Assembly: GCF_003435815.1 (NCBI RefSeq)
Contig: NZ_QTUV01000003.1
Location: 127,297-191,296 of the forward strand
Origin: Dorea sp. AM10-31
Lineage (GTDB): Bacteria; Bacillota; Clostridia; Lachnospirales; Lachnospiraceae
DNA: 64,000 nt
Reading direction: 5' to 3'
The notes under the pieces were generated by a model, which made no database searches, was not told the origin of the DNA, and saw only the letters and a program-made list of their open reading frames with translations. Shown in pieces: positions 47,157 to 56,590 of the stretch (position 1 is the stretch's first letter; every line of letters starts with the position of its first letter). The position numbers and the translations under genes were made by a program.

Positions 47157-48440
47157 TTACTGCATCTCTTCTGTATAGATTGAATAGACTTCTTTCTGAT
47201 TAATCAGTTCCTCCAGAGTTTCTTTATCCGTAACGGTTGCGTATCCATAGATGTGAAGTCCGTGTTTCTTCACATAGGATTTCGCTTGTGCAAGTATTCC
47301 GGCATTAAAAGTTCCGGTATTACCGGATTCGGACATCATCTGTACAAATTTTCCCTGATCGGTAAGGTAATTTAAAAGGCTCAGAAAATGCTGCTTCGCA
47401 TATTTTTCTTTGTATAGATTTTTAATTGCACTATCTGCTTCATCAATCCAGCCATCTTTATTGATCTTACATCCCGGAAATAAATTAGGATATTTCTTAT
47501 CATTCCATGCAATCGGACTGAAAGAAGAAGGATTGCATACGAAACCGATATTTGGGGTATGGAGTGAATAGGATGGATCACCATCTAAAGAATCAAATGC
47601 ATTTATCTGCACACCGCACCATACTTCGTTGATCTTCTGCTTTTGAATATATTTTGCAAAAGAAGGATAATCCATAATATTTTCCAGAGATACATAAGCT
47701 AAGTACATTTTACGTGAATCCAGATCTTTGATGTAAGCTTTTGAATCTTCTTTGTTTCCACCGGCGCTTGTGGAAATAGATTCGTCTTCTTTCAAATCTG
47801 CAACTTTTTCCATGTATGCAACATTTTCAGAAGCAGAAGAGGTTTTTGACTTTGCATCTGCCTGATTCCAGAAAAATGAATTGCCGACTGGCGTTTTTAA
47901 AACATTGCTGTCATAGTAATGGATTTTTCCGCGTGTAATATAACCGGAGACATCTGTCATCGTTCCGGTCATGCTGAAAGTCTGTGGAATTGTAAAATTA
48001 TAATCGCCATATCCTTTTGATTCCACAGTGGCAGAAACTCTGCGCTTACCCGGAAGAAACAGTTCTGTGTAAGCTGCCATATCCCGGCTGAGCTGTGTCT
48101 GGGTGGCTTGACCGGCCTTGGCTTCTTTGGCAGGATTATAATAAAATCTGGAAACGACTGACGGCAGGCAAAATTGTATAAATAACACCAGTACAAGTGT
48201 GACTGCAAGCACAGCGAGTCCAAGTTTGCGGAAAGCACTTCGGATAGAGCGGTTGACGACTTTGACAAAATCGGTATCGTCTTTTTCCGTAAATACATCG
48301 CCTAATTCCGGAATTTCCTCTTTTTCATAAAGATAATCACCAATAGCTTCCTGACGCTCAATGTCCTGTTCTATTTTTTTTTGCTGTTCCAGCTCAAGTT
48401 CGCCGGCTTTATATAATTCGATTAATTCACGATAAGTCAT
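47157..48440 (-). CDS. Membrane-anchored anti-sigma-like protein
   Basis: A 427-residue protein. A short cytosolic N-terminal part (MTYRELIELYKAGELE...) leads to one membrane helix near residue 75-95 (LGLAVLAVTLVLVLFIQFCL), and a large external domain follows. Its start overlaps the stop of the sigma gene by ATGA, the usual layout for an ECF sigma factor and its membrane regulator. The outer domain is not recognised. ATG 48440 has CAGGAGGG in front; a 62-codon upstream extension overlaps the sigma gene and is rejected. Confidence 0.75.
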   Translation of the reverse strand: MTYRELIELYKAGELELEQQKKIEQDIERQEAIGDYLYEKEEIPELGDVFTEKDDTDFVKVVNRSIRSAFRKLGLAVLAVTLVLVLFIQFCLPSVVSRFYYNPAKEAKAGQATQTQLSRDMAAYTELFLPGKRRVSATVESKGYGDYNFTIPQTFSMTGTMTDVSGYITRGKIHYYDSNVLKTPVGNSFFWNQADAKSKTSSASENVAYMEKVADLKEDESISTSAGGNKEDSKAYIKDLDSRKMYLAYVSLENIMDYPSFAKYIQKQKINEVWCGVQINAFDSLDGDPSYSLHTPNIGFVCNPSSFSPIAWNDKKYPNLFPGCKINKDGWIDEADSAIKNLYKEKYAKQHFLSLLNYLTDQGKFVQMMSESGNTGTFNAGILAQAKSYVKKHGLHIYGYATVTDKETLEELINQKEVYSIYTEEMQ

Positions 48441-48958
48441 CTTGTTCCCTCCTGATATGATATAAGATATTTTTTGAGCTCTTTTTTCGCACGATAGGCA
48501 AGCATTTTCACGCTGCCGGTAGTGAGCCGTAGCATGGCGGCAATTTCTTTCTGGGAAAAATCTCCAAAATATTGTAAAAGAATGACTTCTTTCTGCTGTC
48601 CTTTTAAATGGTGGATCGCTTCCCAAAGCTGTTTTGTCCCTTCTTTTTGTAATATTTCTTCCAGAACATCCTTCTTGATAAAATATTCCGAAACAGGAGC
48701 TACATCTTCTGTATGAATTGCCTCCAGTGATGCAAGAGTTTTTGCTTTCTTATAATAATTGTAGTAAAGATTTCTCGCTACCATATAAAGCCAGGCACGC
48801 ATATTGGTGTGAGAATCCTTCAGCGAAAGCCAGGCTTTTAAAAATGTATCCTGTAAAATATCGTCAGTTACAGTGCAGTTTGAACTGAGTGAATAGATGT
48901 AAAGATACAGTTCTCTGTAGTAGCGTTTATACAGTTGTTCCAGTAAATATTTGTTCAG
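48437..48958 (-). CDS. ECF-type RNA polymerase sigma factor
   Basis: About 173 residues. Region 2 reads LYKRYYRELYLYIYSLSSNC then DDILQDTFLKAWLSL, and region 4 reads LKGQQKEVILLQYFGDFSQK then EIAAMLRLTTGSVKML. The first ATG (48802) lies inside region 2, so the real start must be upstream, yet no ATG, GTG or TTG is in frame before a stop codon (TGA at about 48969). The best candidate is CTG at 48958, placed behind AGGGGGTGAGG. Either a rare CTG start or a start-codon mutation is implied. Confidence 0.75.
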   Translation of the reverse strand: MNKYLLEQLYKRYYRELYLYIYSLSSNCTVTDDILQDTFLKAWLSLKDSHTNMRAWLYMVARNLYYNYYKKAKTLASLEAIHTEDVAPVSEYFIKKDVLEEILQKEGTKQLWEAIHHLKGQQKEVILLQYFGDFSQKEIAAMLRLTTGSVKMLAYRAKKELKKYLISYQEGTR

Positions 48959-49142
48959 ATCCTCACCCCCTCACTTTCATACTTGAGATATCCGTAGCTT
49001 TCTTAACTATATAACAATTTTGCTTTAAAGAGGTAACGATTTTGTTTAATAATTTTTTCGGGTATCACTTTATGGTATAATAAGACTGAATTTTAGTCTA
49101 AAATATGGATAAAAAGTGACATTGAAGATAGAGGGGGATAAA

Positions 49143-51242
49143 ATGGGAGGTTTTCACATGTTTCGGAAAAATGTGAGCGCAGGAAAGGTTAATTTTATTG
49201 TATTTATTATATTTGTATTTATTCTGGGTGGAAGTGTGGAATTGCAGATAAATATGAATAAAAAAAGTGCCAGAATGGCATGCGGTATGGTGCTGGATCA
49301 GGCGGAATCTGTAATTGATAAAAATGCCGGTGATGGAGCGGACATTACAGAATTTATTTCTAAAATGCCATTCACAGAGACAATGACAATTTACATATGG
49401 GAAGATGACGGGGCGAGTTTTCTTCCGCTTCCGAAGAAGGAAGGAGTCCGGTTAAAGAAGACAGATAAGATTGAAAAAGAATGGAATTATCTGGTTAGTG
49501 AGAAATATAAAAATTACAATCTTGCGGTGACATATCCGTTAAAGAAAGCTAATGTGAGTGTTCCGGGGACAACGGCGCTCCTAGGTCTGGCACTTATGGC
49601 GGCGCTTATCATTATCAATATTGTAATAGCGCAGGCATTTAAAGCACAGGAAAAGAGTAAAAGTGAACTGCAGGATACAAACAATATTCTGGAAACTGCA
49701 GGATTTGGAATATGGTATATCCGCCTAATGGAAGGAAAAAAGCCGCGGATGTATGCAAATCCGAAGATGAAAGAGGTACTTGGAATCGAGGGACAGTTTT
49801 TATCAGAGGAAGAAGTTTATGATTTCTGGTATTCCCGTATCCCGGAGAAAGCAGTACAATCTGTGCAGGACAGTGTGCAGGAAATGCTGGACGGAAATGT
49901 TTCAGAAAATACTTATCAATGGGAGCATCCGGATAAGGGCATGATCTATGTGCGTTGCGGTGGGGCATGTTATGAAAAAGGAGAAAAAGAACAGGTGTTA
50001 GGCGGTTATCACAGTGATGTTACGGCAATTGTCACAGAAGATGAGCGCAGACAGAGAGAACTTCGGGAAGCCAAAGAAGCAGCAGAACGCGCAAATGTAG
50101 CAAAGACAAGCTTCCTGTCGCGCATGAGTCACGATATCAGGACTCCGTTAAATGCAATTATCGGGCTGATCCGTATTAATGAAAAACACGAAAATGATAA
50201 AGAACTGGTAAAAGAGAATTATAAGAAGATCATGATTTCAGCAAATCATCTGTTATCGCTGATCAATGACATTTTACAGATGAGCAAGCTGGAAAATGGA
50301 GAAGTGAACCTGATGCATGAAGCACTTGATCTTCATCAGCTTTCGCAGGATGTTTTGAATATGATTGATCTGCGTGCGTCCGAGGCAGGAATTACATTAG
50401 AATATGAACGGTCGATGGACGAAGTGAAATATCCATATGTATATGGAAGCGCTCTGCATCTTCGCCAGATTTTCCTGAACATATACAGTAATTCAATCAA
50501 ATATAATACACTTGGTGGCAGAATTACGACGAAAATGCGCTGTGCCAGCATGGAAAATGGCATTGTAACATACCAGTGGACAATCTCTGACACGGGAATC
50601 GGAATGACTGAAGAATTTCTGGAGCATATATTTGAACCATTTGCACAGGAACATTCCGATGCGAGAAGTATTTACAAAGGAACGGGGCTTGGAATGGCGA
50701 TCGTAAAATCACTTATTGATAAGATGAACGGAACGATTGAAGTTTCAAGCAGAGAAGGAGTCGGCAGTATATTTGTGATCACGCTTCCTTTTGAGCTGGC
50801 AGAGGAATCTGAGGTGAAAAAATCCGAAGAACTTTCAATTGATGGAACGATTGATGGGTTGTCATTGCTACTCGCTGAAGATAATGAATTAAATGCGGAA
50901 ATTGCAGAATTACAATTGAAAGAAGCAGGAGCAGACGTTACAATTGTCAGAGATGGACAACAGGCGGTAGATTTATTCATAGAAAAACCGGAAGGAACAT
51001 TTGATGCAATCCTAATGGATATTATGATGCCGGTAATGGACGGACTGTCTGCAACTCGTGTGATTCGTGTGTTAGACCGGGAAGATGCTAAGACGATTCC
51101 GATCATTGCGATGACAGCAAACGCATTTGCGGAAGATGCGAGAAGAAGTATGGAAGCGGGAATGAACGCACATCTCGCAAAGCCATTGGATATGAAAAAA
51201 GTTATATTAACCATTCAAAAATGTTGTGATAATAAAAAGTAG
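49143..51242 (+). CDS. Hybrid sensor histidine kinase with receiver domain
   Basis: A 699-residue membrane kinase. Two membrane helices (about residues 15-35 and 145-170) bound an external sensor domain; then a PAS domain, HisKA with SHDIRTPLNAI (phospho-His), HATPase_c (ISDTGIGM; YKGTGLGMAI) and a C-terminal receiver with phospho-Asp in LMDIMMPVMDG and Lys in LAKPLD. There is no separate output domain or neighbouring regulator, so the downstream partner is unknown. ATG 49143 follows AGAGGGGG and is preferred to GTG 49116. Confidence 0.9.
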   Translation: MGGFHMFRKNVSAGKVNFIVFIIFVFILGGSVELQINMNKKSARMACGMVLDQAESVIDKNAGDGADITEFISKMPFTETMTIYIWEDDGASFLPLPKKEGVRLKKTDKIEKEWNYLVSEKYKNYNLAVTYPLKKANVSVPGTTALLGLALMAALIIINIVIAQAFKAQEKSKSELQDTNNILETAGFGIWYIRLMEGKKPRMYANPKMKEVLGIEGQFLSEEEVYDFWYSRIPEKAVQSVQDSVQEMLDGNVSENTYQWEHPDKGMIYVRCGGACYEKGEKEQVLGGYHSDVTAIVTEDERRQRELREAKEAAERANVAKTSFLSRMSHDIRTPLNAIIGLIRINEKHENDKELVKENYKKIMISANHLLSLINDILQMSKLENGEVNLMHEALDLHQLSQDVLNMIDLRASEAGITLEYERSMDEVKYPYVYGSALHLRQIFLNIYSNSIKYNTLGGRITTKMRCASMENGIVTYQWTISDTGIGMTEEFLEHIFEPFAQEHSDARSIYKGTGLGMAIVKSLIDKMNGTIEVSSREGVGSIFVITLPFELAEESEVKKSEELSIDGTIDGLSLLLAEDNELNAEIAELQLKEAGADVTIVRDGQQAVDLFIEKPEGTFDAILMDIMMPVMDGLSATRVIRVLDREDAKTIPIIAMTANAFAEDARRSMEAGMNAHLAKPLDMKKVILTIQKCCDNKK

Positions 51243-51428
51243 AGTGATGTTCGGATATAGGAAAAAGAAATATACAGAACGAAAAGGAAAGGCTTAGTAT
51301 AGATACGGAAAAAAGAAAAGGAACAATTAATTATCAACAGCCTATTGACGAGATATATTAAACATGGCTGGATGTTTATTCCTGTTTTAATTTGAATATA
51401 AAGAGCATATAATTAGAAAAGAAAAATA

Positions 51429-51457
51429 TTGACATTAACAGGAACTTTCTATATAAT
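51429..51457 (+). promoter_or_regulatory. Promoter of greA-lysS
   Basis: TTGACA (51429-51434), 17-base spacer, TATAAT (51452-51457), about 120 bases before greA. The rest of the 335-base gap after the kinase gene shows nothing else. Confidence 0.9.
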
Positions 51458-51577
51458 AATGAAATTGTGAAAGTGTCTTTATTTGTGCCTGAACAGGCAG
51501 AATAATGAATAAAAATAACAGATTTATGAATATGTATACCAAAGTTGCAAGTATAAAAGAAAAGGAGTAAAAGCATA

Positions 51578-52060
51578 ATGGAAGCAAAGAAGAGATTACT
51601 TACTTATGCAGGATTGAAGGCGCTGGAAGACGAGCTTGAGAATCTGAAAGTTGTAAAACGTAAAGAAGTTGCCGGAAAAATCAAAGAGGCAAGAGAGCAG
51701 GGAGACCTGTCTGAGAATGCAGAGTATGATGCAGCAAAAGATGAGCAGAGAGACATAGAAGCAAGAATCGAAGAGTTGGAAGGCATTTTAAAGAATGCAG
51801 AAGTTGTTGTAGAAGATGAAGTAGATTATGATAAAATCAACGTTGGATGTACTGTAAAAGTATTTGATATTACATTTGATGAAGAGATGGAATTCAAGAT
51901 TGTAGGTTCTACAGAGGCTAACAGTCTGGAAGGTAAGATTTCCAATGAGTCACCGGTAGGACATGCTCTGATCGGTAAGACAGTGAACGATGTCGTAGAA
52001 GTAGAGACACAGGCAGGAATTATGCAGTACCGTGTACTGGATATCAGTCGCTCAAACTAA
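51578..52060 (+). CDS. greA: Transcription elongation factor GreA
   Basis: A 160-residue factor that rescues backtracked RNA polymerase. The N-terminal coiled coil with acidic tip (KIKEAREQGDLSENAEYDAA) and the C-terminal domain ending SPVGHALIGKTVNDVVEVET are typical. Own strong promoter; lysS follows after about 70 bases. Confidence 0.96.
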   Translation: MEAKKRLLTYAGLKALEDELENLKVVKRKEVAGKIKEAREQGDLSENAEYDAAKDEQRDIEARIEELEGILKNAEVVVEDEVDYDKINVGCTVKVFDITFDEEMEFKIVGSTEANSLEGKISNESPVGHALIGKTVNDVVEVETQAGIMQYRVLDISRSN

Positions 52061-52078
52061 TTTAGAAGATGACAATCC

Positions 52079-52105
52079 AACCCCTCAGAGACTGAGGGGT
52101 TTAGT
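52079..52105 (+). terminator. Hairpin between greA and lysS
   Basis: Ten-base stem AACCCCTCAG / CTGAGGGGTT with a three-base loop and only three T afterwards. Probably a partial terminator or processing site that sets the greA to lysS ratio. Confidence 0.6.
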
Positions 52106-52129
52106 CGCATAAAAGGGAAGGAGAAAAGA

Positions 52130-54082
52130 ATGGGAGAGCAGAAGAAGACACAGGAACCGGATTTAAATCAGTTAAAGAAAGTCCGCAGAGAGAAACTCGC
52201 CGATTTACAGGCTAATGGAAAGAATCCATTTGAGATTACAAAGTATGATGTGACATGTCACGCTGCTGATGTGAAAGACAATTATGAAGAGATGGAAGGA
52301 AAACACGTAACACTTGCGGGACGTATCATGCAGAAACGTGTTATGGGAAAAGCTTCTTTCTGTAACATTCTGGATCAGAGTGGAAACATTCAGTCTTATG
52401 TTGCAAGAGACAGCATTGGAGAAGAAGAATACAAAGATTTCAAGAAGATGGATATCGGAGATATCGTAGGACTGGAAGGTGAAGTCTTCAAAACAAAAAC
52501 AGGAGAGATTTCTATTCATGCCTCTGCTGTAAAACTGTTATCTAAGAGTCTTCAGATCCTTCCGGAAAAATTCCATGGACTGACCAATACTGATACACGT
52601 TATCGTCAGAGATATGTGGATCTGATCATGAACCCGGAAGTACGTGACACATTTATCAAGAGATCCAAAATTATCGCATCTATCAGAAATTACCTTAACG
52701 GACAGGGATTCTTAGAGGTAGAGACACCAATGCTTGTACAGAACGCAGGTGGTGCAGCAGCAAGACCGTTCGAGACACATTTCAATGCACTGAACGAAGA
52801 CCTGAAACTTCGTATTTCTCTGGAGCTGTACTTAAAGAGACTGATTGTCGGTGGTATGGAGAGAGTTTATGAGATTGGACGTGTATTCCGTAATGAAGGC
52901 CTGGACACAAGACATAATCCGGAATTTACGCTGATGGAGTTATACCAGGCATATACAGATTACAATGGAATGATGGATCTGACAGAGAACCTGTATCGTC
53001 ATGTTGCACAGGAAGTTCTCGGAACAACTAAGATTGTTTACAAAGGAATCGAGATCGACCTTGGTAAGCCGTTTGAAAGAATTACAATGATCGATGCTGT
53101 TAAGAAATATGCAGGTATCGACTGGAATGAAGTTGAGACAGAAGAAGATGCGAAGAAGTTAGCTGACGAGCATCATATCGAATACGAAGCAAGACATAAG
53201 AAAGGTGATATCTTAAGCCTCTTCTTTGAGGAGTATGCTGAGAAACACCTGTTACAGCCAACATTTGTTATGGATCATCCGATCGAGATTTCTCCACTTA
53301 CAAAGAAGAAACCGGAAGACCCGAATTATGTAGAACGTTTTGAGTTCTTCATGAATGGATGGGAGATGGCAAATGCGTACTCTGAGTTAAATGATCCAAT
53401 CGACCAGAGAGAGCGTTTCAAAGCACAGGAAGAACTGCTTGCACAGGGTGACGAGGAAGCAAACACAACAGATGAAGACTTCCTGAACGCACTGGAGATC
53501 GGTATGCCGCCTACAGGTGGTATCGGATTTGGTATCGATCGTATGTGTATGCTGCTTACAGGCGCAGAAGCAATCCGTGACGTATTATTGTTCCCGACAA
53601 TGAAGAGCATGGGAGCCGCAAAGAATGAAGCTAACAATGCTGCACAGTCTGCTCCGGCAAAATCTGTTGCAACATTTACCGCTACATCTGACATGGCAGA
53701 AAAGATTGATTTCTCTAATGTAGAAGTAGAACCATTATTCGAAGACATGGTTGATTTCGATACATTTAGCAAGTCAGATTTCCGTGCTGTAAAGGTAAAA
53801 GAATGTGAAGCAGTTCCAAAATCTAAGAAGCTTTTGAAGTTCGTATTAGACGATGGAAGTGGCGTAGAACGTGTGATTTTAAGCGGAATTCACGATTATT
53901 ATGAGCCGGAAGAACTGGTTGGAAAGACATTGCTTGCAATCACAAACCTTCCACCACGTAAGATGATGGGAATTGATTCTTGCGGTATGATCATCTCCGC
54001 TACACACCTTGTAGAAGGAAGAGAAGGATTGAATGTTCTGATCCTGGATGATCACATTCCGGCAGGAGCAAAATTGTACTAA
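52130..54082 (+). CDS. lysS: Lysyl-tRNA synthetase (class II) with C-terminal tRNA-binding domain
   Basis: A 650-residue class II LysRS. The N-terminal OB-fold anticodon domain ([19 protein letters not shown]), motif 2 ([19 protein letters not shown]) and motif 3 ([13 protein letters not shown]) make up about 500 residues. The last ~120 residues ([34 protein letters not shown]) are a Trbp111/EMAPII-like tRNA-binding domain of the sort found at the end of MetRS. No T-box leader is present. Confidence 0.95.
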   Translation: MGEQKKTQEPDLNQLKKVRREKLADLQANGKNPFEITKYDVTCHAADVKDNYEEMEGKHVTLAGRIMQKRVMGKASFCNILDQSGNIQSYVARDSIGEEEYKDFKKMDIGDIVGLEGEVFKTKTGEISIHASAVKLLSKSLQILPEKFHGLTNTDTRYRQRYVDLIMNPEVRDTFIKRSKIIASIRNYLNGQGFLEVETPMLVQNAGGAAARPFETHFNALNEDLKLRISLELYLKRLIVGGMERVYEIGRVFRNEGLDTRHNPEFTLMELYQAYTDYNGMMDLTENLYRHVAQEVLGTTKIVYKGIEIDLGKPFERITMIDAVKKYAGIDWNEVETEEDAKKLADEHHIEYEARHKKGDILSLFFEEYAEKHLLQPTFVMDHPIEISPLTKKKPEDPNYVERFEFFMNGWEMANAYSELNDPIDQRERFKAQEELLAQGDEEANTTDEDFLNALEIGMPPTGGIGFGIDRMCMLLTGAEAIRDVLLFPTMKSMGAAKNEANNAAQSAPAKSVATFTATSDMAEKIDFSNVEVEPLFEDMVDFDTFSKSDFRAVKVKECEAVPKSKKLLKFVLDDGSGVERVILSGIHDYYEPEELVGKTLLAITNLPPRKMMGIDSCGMIISATHLVEGREGLNVLILDDHIPAGAKLY

Positions 54083-54104
54083 GTGAGTAAAAATACTTCA
54101 CAAT

Positions 54105-54143
54105 TTGACAACAAAAATTTTCTTTGACAACAATTTGACAACA
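54105..54143. repeat. Arm-type repeats TTGACAACA after lysS
   Basis: TTGACAACA at 54105, 54124 and 54135; the last two are 11 bases apart. A partial inverted copy (GTTGTCA) lies near 54187. These look like integrase arm sites at the left end of the second element. Confidence 0.6.
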
Positions 54144-54222
54144 AATTTGTATTCCAACATGAATCATCATGAAGAATGGTGATTAGTTGTCAGTAATACT
54201 ACTCCAACAATATAGATTGTTG

Positions 54223-54269
54223 AGGGCACTTTTTGAAAGAAAAATCTTTCAGAGAGTGCCCTTTTTTTA
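54223..54269 (+). terminator. Terminator at the start of the second element
   Basis: Stem AGGGCACT / AGTGCCCT with an inner TTTTTGAAAGA / TCTTTCAGA pairing, followed by seven T. Confidence 0.88.
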
Positions 54270-54321
54270 TTCATTAACAATGTCCGTTGTGGTTGAGTAA
54301 AAGCTGAAAGGAGAAACAGAT

Positions 54322-54558
54322 TTGAAAACAGAAAATATGTACTATAACCAACAGAAGCGTTCAGAGGTAAAAGAAGAAGCCCGTCGACTTAGAAGAAAAT
54401 TTCTTCGTTATCAACAAGCAGAAATCGTATATAGCCTGTCACATAAAAAGTTGATGGAACTTGCAAATGATGCGGGTGCGATTTACAGAATGGAAGGAAT
54501 CGTTTTGATAAACAGAGAAATCTTTGATGAATATCTTGAACAATTTCATGAAAAATAA
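54322..54558 (+). CDS. DUF6462-like small DNA-binding protein (first copy)
   Basis: A 78-residue protein with FLRYQQAEIVYSLSHKKLME and GAIYRMEGIVLINREIFDEY, an excisionase-like winged-helix pattern that I associate with DUF6462. It starts at TTG 54322 behind GAAAGGAGA. The next gene encodes a clear relative, so the two arose by duplication. Confidence 0.7.
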   Translation: MKTENMYYNQQKRSEVKEEARRLRRKFLRYQQAEIVYSLSHKKLMELANDAGAIYRMEGIVLINREIFDEYLEQFHEK

Positions 54559-54590
54559 GATGACAAATCGGAGAAAGGAATTTAGTTGAG

Positions 54591-54848
54591 ATGCATGGAA
54601 AGGTATGGATGTTTTCTAATCTTATTGATGATGAAGATATAGAATTTATGCAACATGAATTTATAAGTTATAAACAAGCTATGGATTATTACGAGCTTGG
54701 ATATAAGCCAATCGTAAGATTATCTCACAAGGCAGGAGCAGTTTATAAGGTTGGAAAAAAAGTTCTAATTAAGCGAAGCACATTTGAAAAATATCTGAGA
54801 GAAAATATCAGAAGGGAGAAAGAAGAATGGGAAAGGTTATTTCAGTAG
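54591..54848 (+). CDS. DUF6462-like small DNA-binding protein (second copy)
   Basis: An 85-residue relative of the preceding protein: FISYKQAMDYYELGYKPIVR matches FLRYQQAEIVYSLSHKKLME and GAVYKVGKKVLIKRSTFEKY matches GAIYRMEGIVLINREIFDEY. It overlaps parA by 22 bases, so it is in the parA operon and may control it. Confidence 0.7.
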   Translation: MHGKVWMFSNLIDDEDIEFMQHEFISYKQAMDYYELGYKPIVRLSHKAGAVYKVGKKVLIKRSTFEKYLRENIRREKEEWERLFQ

Positions 54849-55612
54849 CAAACCAGAAAGGCGGAGTTGCAAAAAGTACAACGACTTTAAATCTTGGGGT
54901 AGGATTGGCAAGACAAGGAAAAAAAGTGTTATTGATCGATGCGGATCCACAGGGAAGTTTGACTGCTAGTCTTGGGTATGTAGAACCGGATGATATTGGA
55001 ACTACACTTGCAACTATTATGATGAATATTATCAATGACGAGGAAATTGCTGAGGACGAAGGCATTTTACATCATGAGGAACAAGTGGATCTCCTACCGG
55101 CCAATATTGAGTTATCTGCTTTAGAAGTAACCATGAGTAATGTAATGAGCAGAGAGCTGATCATGAAGGAATATATTGATACGATGCAATCACGATACGA
55201 TTATATTTTAATTGATTGTATGCCGAGTTTAGGCATGATGACCATCAATGCTTTAGTAGCTTCTGATACGGTTCTGATACCTGTACAAGCTGCATATCTG
55301 CCGGTTAAAGGACTTCAACAGTTGATCAGGACTATTTCTATGGTAAAGAAGAGATTGAACCGGAAGCTGACGATACAGGGAATTCTTTTGACAATGGTGG
55401 ATTTTCGTACTAATTACGCCAAAGATATTGCTTCTAGAGTGAGAGAAACTTATGGATCTAAGATTTCTATCTTTGAAAATGTCATTCCATTATCAGTTAA
55501 GGTAGCTGAAGCAAGTGCGGAAGGAAAAAGTATTTATTGTCATTGTCCAAATGGAAAAGTATCTATGGCTTATGAAAATCTGACGCAGGAGGTTTTGGAA
55601 AATGAAAAGTAG
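54827..55612 (+). CDS. parA: ParA-type partition ATPase
   Basis: A 261-residue ATPase with the deviant Walker A NQKGGVAKSTTTLNL, LLIDADPQGSLT and DCMPSLGMMT. With ParB it segregates or stabilises the element when it is circular. Start ATG follows AGGGAGAAAG. It overlaps the next gene by 11 bases. Confidence 0.93.
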   Translation: MGKVISVANQKGGVAKSTTTLNLGVGLARQGKKVLLIDADPQGSLTASLGYVEPDDIGTTLATIMMNIINDEEIAEDEGILHHEEQVDLLPANIELSALEVTMSNVMSRELIMKEYIDTMQSRYDYILIDCMPSLGMMTINALVASDTVLIPVQAAYLPVKGLQQLIRTISMVKKRLNRKLTIQGILLTMVDFRTNYAKDIASRVRETYGSKISIFENVIPLSVKVAEASAEGKSIYCHCPNGKVSMAYENLTQEVLENEK

Positions 55613-56501
55613 AAGTGGAGAAAAAATCAAATTGACAAGCATTGATGAATTGCTAGGAGTAGTCAATGAAGAGTCTGCAATGGAAATAGAAATCAACAGA
55701 ATACATGCATTTAAAGATCATCCTTTCAAAGTATTGGATGATGAAAAGATGGCAGATTTAGTAGAGAGTGTAAAGACCTACGGGGTATTGACACCAGTTT
55801 TGTTACGGTCCGATGGTGAAAATGGATATGAGATGATCTCAGGTCATCGAAGAATGCACGCGGCTGTTATAGCTGGATTGGCAACAATTCCTGCAATTGT
55901 GAGAGAATTATCCGATGATGATGCAGTCATCGCTATGGTAGATGCCAATATCCAACGAGAAGAGTTACTTCCGAGCGAAAAAGCATTTGCTTATAGAATG
56001 AAATTGGAGGCAATGAAGAGACAAGGGGTAAGAAACGATTTAACTTTGTGCCAAAATGGCACGAAGTATCGTACTGATGTAGTTATAGCTGAACAGGTAG
56101 GAGAGAGCGCTCGTAATGTTCAGCGTTACATTCGCCTTACAGAATTGATTCCAGAATTATTAGATATGGTAGATGCAAAAAAATTGAATTTTACCATTGC
56201 CGTTGATATTTCCTACATTGAAAAGGAAATACAGAAATGGATCTACGAGTATATCCGTGATACAGGATTTGTTAAACCAAAGCAGATTACAGCTTTGAGA
56301 AAACAGTTGGAAGAAGGATCGGTGAACCAGGGATTTATGATTTCGATTTTTAATAGCTGCATAGCAGTAAAAGCACCGGAACGAAAAGTGGTGTTATCAG
56401 GAAAGAAGCTCACAAAGTATTTTCCGGAAGATTATTCGGAAACGGATATGGAAAAGGTGATTGAGGCATTACTGGAACAATGGAAAAGAGAACAGGAATA
56501 A
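55602..56501 (+). CDS. parB: ParB-type partition protein
   Basis: A 299-residue DNA-binding partner of ParA. The N-terminal nuclease/CTPase-like domain has MISGHRRMHAA and ANIQREELLPSEKAFAYRMK; a helix-turn-helix region (IAEQVGESARNVQRYIRL) follows. Its target (parS) was not found by eye. Confidence 0.92.
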   Translation: MKSRSGEKIKLTSIDELLGVVNEESAMEIEINRIHAFKDHPFKVLDDEKMADLVESVKTYGVLTPVLLRSDGENGYEMISGHRRMHAAVIAGLATIPAIVRELSDDDAVIAMVDANIQREELLPSEKAFAYRMKLEAMKRQGVRNDLTLCQNGTKYRTDVVIAEQVGESARNVQRYIRLTELIPELLDMVDAKKLNFTIAVDISYIEKEIQKWIYEYIRDTGFVKPKQITALRKQLEEGSVNQGFMISIFNSCIAVKAPERKVVLSGKKLTKYFPEDYSETDMEKVIEALLEQWKREQE

Positions 56502-56590
56502 GGGGTGTCAAAATAAGATACCCCAAAGAAAAAGAGATACAGAAGTTTAAAAAAAGGACTTCTATGAGAGAAAGGAAGGGAGGAAGATAC

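Noticed and set aside
50672..51214. 180-codon minus-strand frame within the histidine kinase gene
   Set aside because: A Ser/Ile-rich mirror of the kinase and receiver coding sequence, with no ribosome site.
52061..52129. Possible T-box or L-box leader before lysS
   Set aside because: Only about 70 bases separate greA and lysS, with a single short hairpin; there is no room for a T-box and none of its conserved motifs.
54083..54321. A tRNA gene as attachment site of the second element
   Set aside because: No cloverleaf or conserved tRNA boxes could be found after lysS; the stretch has only direct repeats and a terminator.
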